Assembly: GCA_029721435.1 (NCBI GenBank)
Contig: CM056574.1
Location: 74,319,501 to 74,383,500 of the forward strand
Length of the DNA: 64,000 bases
Direction: 5' to 3'
Source: Gymnothorax reevesii
Taxonomy: Eukaryota > Chordata > Actinopteri > Anguilliformes > Muraenidae
Below the pieces are notes generated by a model, which was given only the letters and a program-made list of their open reading frames with translations, was not told where the DNA came from and ran no database searches. This document shows, piece after piece, positions 10,689-23,900 of this stretch. Made by a program: the position numbers and the translations under genes. Every line of letters begins with the position of its first letter. Positions within the stretch are counted from its first letter, which is position 1.

Positions 10689-12075
10689 TTAAAGCTGCAA
10701 GCAGCGTTGAAAGGGCCCTCGCTCCCTTTGTGCACATTGGGGTGGCAGCAAGATATTGATGGGTGCAGGTGTCCATTCACAGCCATTGGACACTGCTGGA
10801 CCGCGTACAATGTGGTTTCCTGAGGGGAGTGCAAAAATTTTCTAGAGGGCGCTATGGTACCATTTTGATATGCCTGTGCCTAAATTCTACAACATAGTAA
10901 TTGTATTACCGAACTACATGAGTGTGTTGATTTTTGTTAATTTTCCAGCATGTTTAGACCTGCAAAAAAGCAATTCTTCTATCAATGTGATTGGGGGTGC
11001 TAAAGAGCCGTTATGCCAAGAATAAATGGGTGCTCAGTTTTGCAAGCTTTGGAGTATTCTAAGGCCTTCAAACGTGTGTCCATAAAATTTGGAAAAAACG
11101 CAGGAAATCGCTCATCCCTCACTTCCTGTTTGGCCAAAAAAATTAGCCATTGCCCGGAATGACTAATGGAATGATCACACCAAATTTCAACCTTCAAGCA
11201 CTTTTATCTTAACATGGCCATATCTAGAGGGCGCTGTGGAGCCACCTGGCACCTCCCGATCTAATATTAACATATATTTATTCTTGGGAGGACAATTTTA
11301 TAAAGTTTGGAAAGTTTCAGGGAAAACCCATGAAGTATGTGGGAGTAAACCCAACTTCCTGTTTAATGGCGGGACATCGAAATTCGCCGCAATGCTACGG
11401 ATACAAAATTCAATGAATCCAGAAAAGCAATTTAACATCAGCAACGTCTTTAGATAGTAATAGCCAAATTTCACGTTGATCGGATGAAATCTCTAGGATG
11501 AGTTCGTTAAAGTACAACACCTGTGAATGGCCAACAATCCAAAAAGGTTTCAATTTCAATTAAAAATGGCGGACTTCCTGTTGAGTCTAGGTCATGGCAC
11601 CAAGAGACTTTTTTTTAGGTCTCGTCATATTCCACATCTCTACCAAATTTCATTCATGTAGGTTTACCGGGCTGCGAGGGCTGCTTATTTGAAATTTTAC
11701 AGGGGGCGCTATAATGACATTTTTGCCATGCCAATATGTAAGCTTTTTATCAGAGTATTAAGAAAGATGGTCTTTATACATTTACAAAATTTTGTGAGTT
11801 TTTGAACATGTTTCAAAAAATTTGACAAAAAAAATTTAGCATGACTACTATGACCCTACCAAATTTCGTGAGAATCCAAGCAAGTGCGTTCCAAAATGGC
11901 CGTGTGTTTGGTGGCGCTATAGAGCCACTGGGGCATGTCCAAGCACAAAATTAATAATTCTTTGTAATTTTCACCACTTCTGACGTGTGGGCAAATTTTT
12001 GTGAGTTTTCGTGCATGGCAAAGCCCTCAAAAATGCGTTCTCGCAGCAGAATAAAAAGAAGAAGAAGAAGAAGAA
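10689..12075 (+). mobile_element. Family A hairpin-ended repeat, shortest copy
   Basis: At about 1.39 kb this is the shortest copy. At about 11815 the sequence passes from TTTTTGAACATG to TTTCAAAAAATTTGACAAAAA, so the end of a monomer is joined directly to the tail and the usual GGGGGCGCT junction block is lost. It ends with an AAG run and AATTAAAGCTGC with no hairpin module. Confidence 0.85.
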
Positions 12076-15000
12076 TTAAAGCTGCAAGCAGCGTTGAAAG
12101 GGCCCTCGCCCCCCCTGTGCACATTGGGGTGGCAGCAAGATCTTGATGGCTGCAGGTGTCCATTCAGAGCCATTGGACACAGCTGGACCACGTACAATGT
12201 GGTTTCCTGATGGGAGTGCAAAAATTTTCTGGAGGGCGCTATGATACCATTTTGACTTGCCTGTGCACAAAATCTACAACACAGTAATCGTAATACAGGG
12301 CTCCATGAGTGATTTTTGTAAATTTTCCAGCATGTTTAGACTTTCAAAAGAGCAATTCTTTTATAAATATTATTGGGGGCGCTATAGAGCCATTATGCCC
12401 CATTTAGTGCCAATTGATGGATGTATTGAAGAGAATAAGACAGTTCTAATTTTTGGATGGTTTTGCAAGTTTTGGAGCATTCTAAGGCCTTAAAACGTGT
12501 GTTCGTAAAATTTGGAAAAACGCAGGAAATAGCTCATAGCTCTCTTCCTGTTTGGCAAAAAAATTTCAAAAAGTAACAATTGCGGAGAATGACTAATGCA
12601 ATGATCATACCAAATTTCATGAACTTTCAAGCACTTTTATCTGATCATGGCCATATCTAGAGGGCGCTGTGGAGCCACCTGGTACCTCTCGATATAAAAT
12701 AAGCATATATCTATACTTGGGCGGACAATTTTATCAAGCTTGGAAAGTTTCAGGCAAATCCCACAAAGTTTGTGGAATTGAAAGCAACTTCCTGTTTCAT
12801 GGCAGGACATCAAAATTCGCCGTGACGCCACAGATGCATCGTTCGATGAAATCAAAAAAGCTTCGCAATTTAACGTCAGCAATGTTTTTAGATATTATAT
12901 GCCAAATTTTAAGTTGATCGGATAAAATCTCTAGGAGGAGTTCGTTCAAGTACGACACCTGTGAATGGCAAAAAAAATTTAAAAAAAGTTGCAATTTCAA
13001 TTAAAAATGGCAGCCTTCCTGTTGGGTCGAGGTCATGGCACCAAGAAACTTTATTGTAGGTCTCGGCATATTCCACATGTCTACCGAATTTAATACATGT
13101 GGGTTTATCGGGCTGCGAGGGCTGCTTATTTGAAATTTTCCAGGGGGCGCTATAATGCCATTTTTGCCACGCCTATTTGTAAATTTTTTATCAGTGTAAT
13201 AGGAATGATGGTCTTTAAAATTGTACAAAATTTTGTGAGTTTTTGAGCATGCTGAAACCCTCAAAAGGGCAATTCTTTTAAAAATCGTATTGGGGGCGCT
13301 ATAGAGCCATGATGCCTCATTTACTGCCAATTTTTGTTTCAAATTGAAGACAATGTGACAAATAAAATTTTAGCTAAGTTTTCCAGTATGCTAAGGCCTT
13401 CAAATGTGTGTTCATAAAATTTGGAATAACGCAGGAAATGACTCATAGCTCACTTCCTGTTTGGCCAAAAAATTTCAAAAAAATCAGCACTGCCCAGAAA
13501 ACCAAATGCAATGATCTGACCAAATTTCATGAAAATATAAGCACTTTTATATCAACATGGCCGTGTCAAGAGGGCGCTGTAGAGCCACCTGACCACACCC
13601 ACTCCAATATCAACATATAGGTATATTTGGAATTAGACTATCATTAAGCCTGTAAAGTTTCATGTAAATCTCCCAAAGCATATGCTCATAAAATAAACTT
13701 CAATTTTCATGGCGGAACATCGAAATTCGCCGCGACGCCACGGATACAAAGTTCGATGAATCCAAAAAAGCTTCGCAATTTAACATCGACGACGTCTTTC
13801 AATGTCATATGCCAAATTTTAAGTTGATCAGATAAAATCTCTAGGAGGAGTTCGTTAAAGTACGACACCTGTGAATGGCCAACAATCCAAAAAAGTTGCA
13901 ATTTCAATTAAAAATGGTGGACTTCCTGTTGAGTGTAGGTCATGGCACCAAGAGAATTTTTTGTAGGTCTCGGCATATTCCACATGTCTACCGAATTTCA
14001 TACATGTAGGTTTACCAGGCTGCGAGGGCTGCTTATTTAAAATTTTCCAGGGGGCGCTATAGTGACATTTTTGCCATGTATATGTATAAGTTTTTTGTCA
14101 GAGTAATACGAATGATGGTCTTTATACATTTACAAAATTTTGTGAGTTTTAGAACATGCTGAGACCCTCAAAATGGCAATTCTTTTAAAAATCTGATTGG
14201 GGGCGCTATAGAGCCATTGTGCCAAATTTAGTGTAAATTGATTTATAAAATTGAAGATAATAAGACAATTATAATTTGTGCAACTTTTTGCAAGATTTCG
14301 AGTATTCTAAAGCATCCAAACATGTGTTTATAAAATTTGGAAAAACGCAGGAAATGGCGCATAGCTCACTTCCTGTTCGGCCAAAAAATTTCAAAAAAAT
14401 TGAAATAACTCGACATTAACAATGCAATGATCACACCAAATTTCATGAACATTCAAGCACTTTTATCTCAACATGGCCGTTTCAAGAGGGCGCTGTGGAG
14501 CCACCTGACCACACCCAATCTAATATCAACATATAGGTCTACTTGGAAGTGGACTCCTATAAAGCCTGTAAAGTTTCGCGCAAATTTCACAAAGCATGTG
14601 CGCGTAAAACAAACTTCCTGTTTCATGGCGGAACATCGAAGTTCGCCGCGACGCCACGGATACAAAGTTCAATGAATCCAAAAAAGCTTCGCAATTTAAC
14701 ATCGACAAGGTCTTAAGATGTTAAATTCAAAATTTTAAGTTGATCGGATAAAATCTCTAGGAGGAGTTCGTTAAAGTACGAAGCCTGTGAATGGCAAAAA
14801 ATTAAAAAAATTTGCAAATTCAATTAAAAATGGCGGACTTCCTGTTGAGTCTAGGTCAGGGCACCTAGAGACTTTTTTTTAGGTCTTGGCCTAGTACACA
14901 TGTCCACCGAATTTTGTACATGTAGGTCAAACACGCTGCGAGGGCTGCTTCATTGAAATTATCTAGGTGGCGCTGTAATGCAATTTTGCCACATCCATCT

Positions 15001-15626
15001 GTAAGCCCTAAATCCTAGTTAAAAGTAAGACCTGCTTAATATGTTTGCAAAGTTTTGTGAGTTTTCAAGCATGCTGAGGTCCTCAAAAATGCAATTATGT
15101 ATTAGGGGGCGCTATAGAGCTACCATATCACAGCCAGTGCCAAATGAGATATCGAATCAAATAACGTAATATTTCTAGTCTATGAGCCAAGTCTGTTGAG
15201 TTTTCGAGTATGATAAAACCCTCAAAAATGTGTTCGTGAAATCTAAAAAAACGCAGGACATGGCTCATAGCTTACTTCCTGTGAGGCAAAAAAATTTCAA
15301 AAAAATTTACAAAAAAATTTATGATGACTACTATGACTCTGTAAAATTTCGTGAGAATCCGAGCAAATGCGTTCCAAAATGGCCGCGTGTTTGGTGGCGC
15401 TATAGAGCCACCGGGGCATGTCCAAGCACAAAAATAATAATACTTTGCAATTTTCACGACGACTGACGTGTGGTCAAATTTTTGTGAGTTTTCGTGCATG
15501 GCAAAGCCCTCAAAAATGCGTTCTCGCAGCAGAATAAAAAGAAGAAGAAGAAGAAGAATAATAATAATAATAAAAATCCCATCAAAAACAATAGGTTCCT
15601 CGCACCGGTCGGTGCTCGGGCCCTAA
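12076..15626 (+). mobile_element. Family A hairpin-ended repeat, three-monomer copy
   Basis: GGGGGCGCTATAGAGC occurs near 12375, 13292, 14199 and 15106, giving a monomer period of about 907-916 bases. The copy is close to identical by eye to 39680-43160 (including the head CTGTGCACATTGGGGTGG and GACACAGCT variants), and its second half also matches 22600-25417. It ends with a single short hairpin module. Confidence 0.88.
15572..15626 (+). repeat. Terminal hairpin module, shortened
   Basis: After an AAG then AAT run, the module reads GGTTCCTCGCACCGGTCGG TGCTCGGGCCCTAA. Only one stem (GCACC-GGTC-GGTGC) remains; the longer modules have two. This looks like loss of the intervening segment between the two stems. 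Confidence 0.8.
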
Positions 15627-18280
15627 TTAAAGCTGCAAGCAGCGTTGAAAGGGCCCTCGCCCCCCTCGTGCACGTTGGGGTGGCAGCAAGATCTTGATGG
15701 GTGCAGGTGTCCATTAAGAGCCATTGGGCACTGCTAGACTGTGTGCATTGTGGTTTCCTGAGGGGAGAGCAAAAATTTTCTAGAGGGCGCTACGATACCA
15801 TTTTGACATGCCTGTGTGCAAAATCTACAACAAGGTAATCGTAATGTCAGGCTCCATGAGTGAGTTGATTTTTGTAAATTTTCCAATATGTTTAGACGAT
15901 CAAAGAGGCAATACTTTTAAATATCTGACTGGGGGCGCTATTGAGCCATTATGCCATATTTAATGCCAAATGATGGATGACATTGAAGAGAATAAGACAC
16001 TTATAATGTTTGCTAGGTTTTTTAAGGTTTGGAGCATTCTAAGGCCTGAAAACATGAGTTCGTAAAATTTGGAAAAACGCAGGAAATAGCTCATAGCTCA
16101 CTTCCTGTTTATGCAATAATTTTCAAAAAATTAACCATCGCCCAGAATGACTAATGCAATGATCACCCCAAATTTCATGAACATTCCAGCACTTTTAACT
16201 TAACATGGCCGTATCTAGAGGGCGTCGTGGAGCCACCTGGCCACTCCCTATCTAATATTAGCATATAGTTATACTTTGGAGGAAAATATTATCAAGCTTG
16301 GAAACTTTCAGGCAAATCGAACGAAGTATGTGGGAGTAAAAGCAATTTCCTGTTTCATGGCGGGACATCAAAATTCGCCGCGACGCCACGGATACACCGT
16401 TGCATCAATCCAAAAAAGCTTCGCAATTTAACATCAGCAAGGTCTTTGGATATTACTTGCCAAATATTAAGTTGATCGGATAAAATCTCTAGGAGGAGTA
16501 CGTTAAAGTACGACGCCTGTGAATGGCAAAAAGTCAAAAAAAGTTGCAAATTCAATTAAAAATGGCGGACTTCCTGTTGGGTCTAGGTCATGCTACCAAG
16601 AGACTTTGTTTTAGGTCTCAGGATATTCGACATGTCCACCGAAGTTCATACATGCAGGTCAACCACGGTGCGAGGGCTACTTTTTTGAAATTTTCCAGGG
16701 GGCGCTATAATGCCATTTTTGCCACGCCAATATGTACATTTTTATCAGTGTAATAGGAATGATGGTCTTTAGAATTGTCCAAAATTTTGTGAGTTTTTGA
16801 GCATGCTGAGACCCTCAAAAAGGCAATTATTTGAAAAATCTGATTGGGAGCGCTATAGAGCCATAATGCCTCATTTACTGCCAATTATTGTCTCAAATTG
16901 AAGACAATTGGTCAAATATAATTTTTGCAAAGTTTTACAAGTTTTCAAGTATGCTAAAGCCTTCAAATGTGTGTTCGTAAAATTTGGAATAACGCAGGAA
17001 ATGGCTCATAGCGCACTTCCTGTTTGGCCGAAAAATTTCAAAAAAATAATTATAGCCCAAAAAAACTAATGCAATGATCAGACCAAATTTCATGAACATT
17101 CAAGCACTTTTATATCAACATGGTCGTGTGAAGAGGGCGCTGTGGAGCCACCTGACCACACCCAATCCAATATCAACATATAGTTATATTTGGAAGTAGA
17201 CTACTATTAAGCCTGTAAAGTTTCACGCAAATTTCACAATGCATGTGCTCATAAAAGCAACTTCCATTTTCATGGCGGAACATCGAAATTCGCCGCAACG
17301 CCACGGACACAATTTTCGATGAATCCAAAAAAGCTTCGCAATTTAACATGGAGAATGTCTTTAGATGGCCTTTGCCAAATTTTTAGTTGATCGGATAAAA
17401 TCTCTAGGAGGAGTTCGTTAAAGTACGACGCCTGTGAACGACAAAAAATAAAAAAAAGTTGCAAATTCAATTAAAAATGGCGGACTTCCTGTTGAGTCTA
17501 GGTCATGGCACCAAGAGACTTTTTTTTAGGTCTTGGCATAGTACACATGTCCACCTAATTTTGTACATGTATGTTAAACATTCTGCGAGGACTGCTTAAT
17601 TGAAATATTCTAGGTGGCGCTGTAATGCAATCTTGCCACATCCATCTGTCATCCTCATAGTCTAGTGAAAGGTATGATTGGCTTAATATCGTTGCAAAGT
17701 TACGTGAGTTTTCGAGCATGCTGAGGCCCTCAAAAATGCAATTATGTATTAGGGGGCGCTATAGAGCCACCATGTCACACTTAGTGCCAAATGAGACATC
17801 GAATCAAAGAACTTAATATTTTTAGTCTATGAGCCAAGTTTGGTGAGTTTTCGAGTATGATAAGGCCCTCAAAAATGTGTTTGTAAAATCTGAAAAAACG
17901 CAGGAAATGGCTCGTAGCTCACTTCCTGTGCGGCAAAAAAATTTCAAAAAAATTACCAAAAAAATTTATCGTGACTACTATGGCCCAATCGAATTTCGTG
18001 AGAATCCGAGCAAGTGCGTTCCAAAATGGCCGCGTGTTTGGTGGCGCTATAGAGCCACCTTGGCATGTCTAAGCACAAAAATAGTAATACTTTGCAATTT
18101 TCACCACGACTGACGTGTGGGCAAATTTTTGTGAGTTTTCGTGCATGGCAAAGCCCTCAAAAATGCGTTCTCGCAGCAGAATAAAAAGAAGAAGAAGAAG
18201 AAGAATAATAAAAATCCCATCAAAAACAATAGGTTCCTCGCACCTTCGGTGCCAGGACCCGGTCGGTGCTCGGGCCCTAA
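15627..18280 (+). mobile_element. Family A hairpin-ended repeat, two-monomer copy
   Basis: The head, two internal monomers and tail are complete at about 2.65 kb. One monomer boundary carries GGGAGCGCTATAGAGCC in place of GGGGGCGCT (about 16847). The tail has CACCTTGGCATGTC where others have CACCGGGGCATGTC. It ends with an AAG run and one module. Confidence 0.87.
18210..18280 (+). repeat. Terminal hairpin module, intermediate form
   Basis: It contains GCACC-TTC-GGTGC-C-AGGACCC followed directly by GGTCGGTGCTCGGGCCCTAA. The second stem has lost its 5' arm, making this an intermediate between the two-stem and one-stem modules. Confidence 0.8.
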
Positions 18281-20920
18281 TTAAAGCTGCAAGCAGCGTT
18301 GAAAGGGCCCTCGCACCCCTCGTGCACAGTGGGGTGGCAGCAAGACCTTGATGGGTGCAGTTGTCCATTAACAGCCATTGGACACTGCTAGCCTGTGTAC
18401 AATGTGTTTTCCTGATGGGATTGCAAAAATCTTCTGGATGGCGCTATGATACCATTTTGTTATGCCTGTGCGCAAAATCTACAACATAGTTATTGGAATA
18501 CCGGGCATCATGTGTGTGTTGATTTTCGTAAATTTTTAAGCACGCTTCGAGCCCCAAAAAAGCAGTTGTTTAAAGAATCTGACTGGGGGCGCTATAGAGC
18601 CATTATGCCACATTTAGTCCCAGTTGATGTATCAAATTCAAGGCAATAAGACAATGATAATTTTTGCCACGTTTTTGCAAGTTTTGGACCATTCTAAGGC
18701 CTTAATACGTGTATTCGTAAAATTTGGAAAAACGCAGGAAATAGCTCATAGCTCACTTCCTGTTTGGCCAAAAAATTTCAAAAAATTAAGCATTGCCCGG
18801 AATGACTAATGCAATGATGACACCAAATTTTATGAACATTCAAGCACTTTTCTCTTAACATGGTAGTATCTAGAGGGCGCTGTGGAGCTACATGGCCATT
18901 TCCGATCTAATATTAGCATATATTTATACTTGGGAAGAAAAGTTTATCAAGTTTGGAAAGTTTTAGACTAATCCCACAAAGTATGTGGGAGTTATACCAA
19001 CTTCCTGTTTCATGGCCGGACGCCGAAATTCGCCGCAATGCCACGGATATATCGTTCGATATATGCAAAAAAGCTTCGCAATTTAACATCAGCGAGGTCT
19101 TAAGATATTATTCGCCAAATTTGGAGTTGATTGCATAAAGTCTCTAGGAGGAGTTCGTTAAAGTACGACACCTGCGAATGGCGAAAAATCTAAAAAAGTT
19201 GAAATTTCAATTAAAAATGGCAAACTTCCTGTTGGGTCTACGTCATGGCTCCAAGAGACTTTTTTTTAGGTCTCAGGATATTCCACTTGTTCACAGAAGT
19301 TCATACATGCTGATCAACCACGATGCAAGGGCTGCTTATTTGAAATTTTCCAGGGGGCGCTATAATGCCATTTTTGCCACGCCCATATAAAAATTTTTTA
19401 TTATTGTAATAGGAATGATAGGCTTTAGAGTTGTACAAAATTTTGTGAGTTTTTGAGCATGCTGAAACCCTCAAAAGGGCAATTCTTTTAAAAATCTGAT
19501 TGGGGGCGCTATAGAGCCATTATGTCACATTTACTGCCAAATTCTGTCTCAAATTGAAGACAATCAGACAAATAAAATTTTTGCAAAGCTTTGCAAGTTT
19601 TTGAGTATGGTAATACCTCCAAACCTGTGTTCGTAATATTTGGAATAACGCAGGAAATGGCTCATAGCTCACTTCCTGTTTGGTTAAAAAATTTCAAAAA
19701 AATAATTACAGCCCAAAAAAACACATGCAATTGTCACGCCAAATTTCATGAACATTCAAGCACTTTTATCTCAACATGGCCGTGTCAAGAGGGCGCTGTG
19801 GAGCCACCTGACCACACCCAATCTAATATCAACATATAGTTAAACTTGGAAGTAGACTCTTATCAAGCCTGTGAAGTTTCGCGCAAATCTCACAAAGCAT
19901 GTGCGCGTAAAACCAACTTCCTGTTTAATGGCGGAACATCGAAATTCGCCGCGACGCCACGGATACAAAGTTCGATGAATCCAAAAAAGCTTCGCAATTT
20001 AACATCGACCAGGTCTTAAAAAGTCAAATGCGAAATTGTAAGTTGATCGGATAAAATCTCTAGGAGGAGTTTGTTAAAGTACGACGCCTGTGAATGGCAA
20101 AAAATAAAAAAAAATTGCAAATTCAATTAAAAATGGCGGACTTCCTGTTGAGTCTAGGTCATGGCACCAAGAGACTTTTTTTTAGGTCTTGGCATAGTAC
20201 ACATGTCCACCGAATTTTGTACATGCAGGTTAAACACACTGCGAGGGCTGCTTCATTGAAATTTTCTAGGTGGCGCTGTAATGCAATTTTGCTATATCCA
20301 TCCGTAAACCCCACTTTCTAGTAAAAAGTATGACCAGCTTAATATGATTGCAAAGTTTTGTGAGTTTTCGAGCATGCTGATGCCCTCAAAAATGCAATTA
20401 TGTATTAGGGGGCGCTATAGAGCCACCATAACACACCTAGTGCCAAATGAGATATTGAATCAAAGAACTTCATATTTTCAATCTATGAGCCAAGTTAGGT
20501 GTGTTTTCGAGAATGATAAGGCCCTCAAAAATGTGTTCGTAAAATCTGAAAAAACGCAGGAAATGGCTCATAGCTCACTTCCTGTGAGGCAAAAAAATTT
20601 CAAAAAAATTGACAAAAAAATTTATGATGACTACTATGACACTATCGAATTTCGTGAGAATCCGAGCAAGTGCGTTCCAAAATGGCCGCGTGTTTGGTGG
20701 CGCTATAGAGCCACTGGGGCATGTCCAAGCACAAAAATAATAATAATTTGCAATTTTTACCACGACTGACATGTCGGCAAATTTTTGTGAGTTTTCGTGC
20801 ATGGCAAAGCCCTCAAAAATGCGTTCTCGTAGCAGAATAAAAAGAAGAAGAAGAAGAAGAAGAATAAAAATCCCATCAAAAACAATAGGTTCCTCGCACC
20901 GGTCGGTGCTCGGGCCCTAA
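18281..20920 (+). mobile_element. Family A hairpin-ended repeat, two-monomer copy
   Basis: This copy is about 2.64 kb with head, two monomers and tail. It is more diverged in the head than its neighbours (TCTTCTGGATGGCGCTATG, GGGCATCATGTGTGTG), suggesting an older insertion. It ends with a long AAG run and one short module. Confidence 0.86.
20866..20920 (+). repeat. Terminal hairpin module, one-stem form
   Basis: The same one-stem structure as at 15572-15626: GCACC-GGTC-GGTGC then TCGGGCCCTAA, directly abutting the next head. Confidence 0.8.
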
Positions 20921-23900
20921 TTAAAGCTGCAAGCAGCGTTGAAAGGGCCCTCGCCCCCCTCGTGCACGTTGGGGTGGCAGCAGGATCTTGATGGCTGCAG
21001 GTGTCCATTCAGAGCCATTGGACACTGCTGGATCGCGTACAATGTGGTTTCCTGATGGGAGTGCAAAAATTTTCTGGAGGGCGCTATGATACCATTTTGA
21101 CTAGCCTGTGCGCAAAATCTACAGCACAGTAATCGTAATATGGGGCTCCATGAGTGTGTTGATTTTTGTAAATATTCCAGCATGTGTAGACTTTCAAAAG
21201 AGATTCTTTTATAAATCTGATTGGGGGCGCTATCGAGCCATTATGCCACATTTAGTGCCAATTGATAGATGATATTAAACAAAATAAGACATTTATAATT
21301 TGTGCAAGGTTTTGCAAGTTTTGAAGCATCCTAAGGCCTTAAAACGTGTCTTCAGAAAAATTTGGAAAAACACAGCAAATAGCTCATAGCTCACTTCCTG
21401 TCTGGCCAAAAAATTTCAAAAAATTAAACATTACCCGGAATGACGAATGCAATGATCACACCAAATTTCATGAACATTCAAAGACTTTTATCTTATCATG
21501 ACCATATCTAGAGGGCGCTGTGGAGCCACCTAGCACCTCCCGATCCAATATTAGCATATGTTTTTACTTCTGAGAACAATTTTATCAAGCAGAAGAAGGT
21601 TCGGGCAAATCCCACAAAGTATGTGGCAGTAAAAGCAACTCCCTGTTTCATGGCGGGATATCAAAATTCGCCGCGAAGCCACAAATACATTGTTCGATGA
21701 AATCAAAATTGCTTCGCAATTTAACATTAGCAAGGTCTTAAAATATTATTTGCCCAATATTAAGTTGATCGGCTAAAATCTCAAGGAAGAGTTCGTGAAA
21801 GTACGACGCCTGTGAATGGCAAAAAATCAAAAAAAGTTGCAATTTCAATTAAAAATGGCGGACTTCCTGTTGAGTCTAGGTCATGGCGCCGAGAGACTTT
21901 TTTTTAATTCTCAGCATATTCCACATGTCTACCGAATTTCATACATGTAGGTTTACCAGGCTGCGAGGGCTGCTTATTTGAAATTATCCAGGGGGCGCAA
22001 TTATGACAATTTTGCCAAGCCTATATATAAGCTTTTTATCAGAGTAATACAAATGATGATTTTTATACATTTACAAAATTTTGTGAGTTTTTGAACATGC
22101 TGAGACCCTCAAATAAGCAATTCTTTTTAAAATCTGATTGGGGGCGCTATAGAGCCATGGTGCCAAATTTAGTGCAGATTGATGTAGAAGATTGAAGATA
22201 ATATAACAATTATAATTTGTGCAACTTTTTGCAAGATTTTGAGTATTCTTAGGCTTCCAAATATGTGTTAATAAAATTTGGAGAAACGCAGGAAATGTCT
22301 CATAGCTCACTTCCTGTTTGGCCAAAAAATTCCAAAAAAATTACCATAACCTGACATGACAAATGCAATGATCAAACTAAATTTCATGAACATTCAAGCA
22401 CTTTTATCTCAACATGGTTGTGTCAAGAGGGCGCTGTGGAGCCACCTGACCACACCCAATCTAATATCAACATATAGTTCTACTTGGAAGTAGACTCTTA
22501 TGAAGCCTCGAAAGTTTTGCGCAAATCTCACAAAGCATGTGCGCGGAAAACCAACTTCCTGCTTCATGGCGGAACATTGAAATTTGCCGCGACGCCACGG
22601 ATACAAAGTTCAATGAATCCAAAAAAGCTTCGCAATTTAACGTCAGCAAGGTTTTTAGATATTATATGCCAAATTTTAAGTTGATCGGATAAAATCTCTA
22701 GGAGGAGTTCGTTAAAGTACGACACCTGTGAATGGCAAAAAAAATTTAAATAAGTTGCAATTTCAATTAAAAATGGCAGCCTTCCTGTTGGGTCTAGGTC
22801 ATGGCACCAAGAGACTTTTTTGTAATTCTCGGCATATTCCACATGTCTACCGAATTTCATTCATGTGGGTTTATCGGGCTGCGAGGGCTGCTTATTTGAA
22901 ATTTTCCAGGGGGCGCTATAATGCTATTTTTGCCACGCCTATTTGTAAATTTTGATTGTAAAATCAGTGTAATAGGAATGATGGTCTTTAAAATTGTACA
23001 AAAGTTTGTGAGTTTTTGAGCATGCTGAAACCCTCAAAAGGGTAATTCTTTTAAAAATCGTATTGGGGGCGCTATAGAGCCATGATGCCCCATTTACTGC
23101 CAATTTTTGTTTCAAATTGAAGACAATGTGACAAATAAAATTTTAGCTAAGTTTTGCAAGTTTTCGAGTATGCTAAGGCCTTCAAATGTGTGTTCATAAA
23201 ATTTGGAATAACGCAGGAAATGGGTCATAGCTCACTTCCTGTTTGGCCGAAAAATTTCAAAAAAATCAGCATAGCCCAGAAAACCAAATGCAATGATCTG
23301 ACCAAATTTCATGAACATTCAAGCACTTTTATATCAACATGGCCGTGTCAAGAGGGCGCTGTAGAGCCACCTGACCACACCCACTCCAATATCAACATAT
23401 AGGTATATTTGGAATAAGACTATCATTAAGCCTGTAAAGTTTCATGTAAATCTCCCAAAGCATATGCTCATAAAATAAACTTCCATTTTCATGGCGGAAC
23501 ATCGAAATTCGCCGCGACGCCACGGATACAAAGTTCGATGAATCCAAAAAAGCTTCGCAATTTAACATCGACGACGTCTTTCAATGTCATATGCCAAATT
23601 TTAAGTTGATCAGATAAAATCTCTAGGAGGAGTTTGTTAAAGTACGACACCTGTGAATGGCCAACAATCCAAAAAAGTTGCAATTTCAATTAAAAATGGT
23701 GGACTTCCTGTTGAGTGTAGGTCATGGCACCAAGAGAATTTTTTGTAGGTCTCGGCATATTCCACATGTCTACGGAATTTCATACATGTAGGTTTACCAG
23801 GCTACGACCGCTGCTTATTTAAAATTTTCCAGGGGGTGCTATAGTGACATTTTTGCCATGTATATATATATAAGTTATTTGTCAGAGTAATACGAATGAT

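Noticed and set aside
10222..10776. 184-residue minus-strand frame with repeated RARAPTGARARNGSW
   Set aside because: It is a translation of two tandem hairpin modules plus the tail and the next head. Length follows the module number, not a protein.
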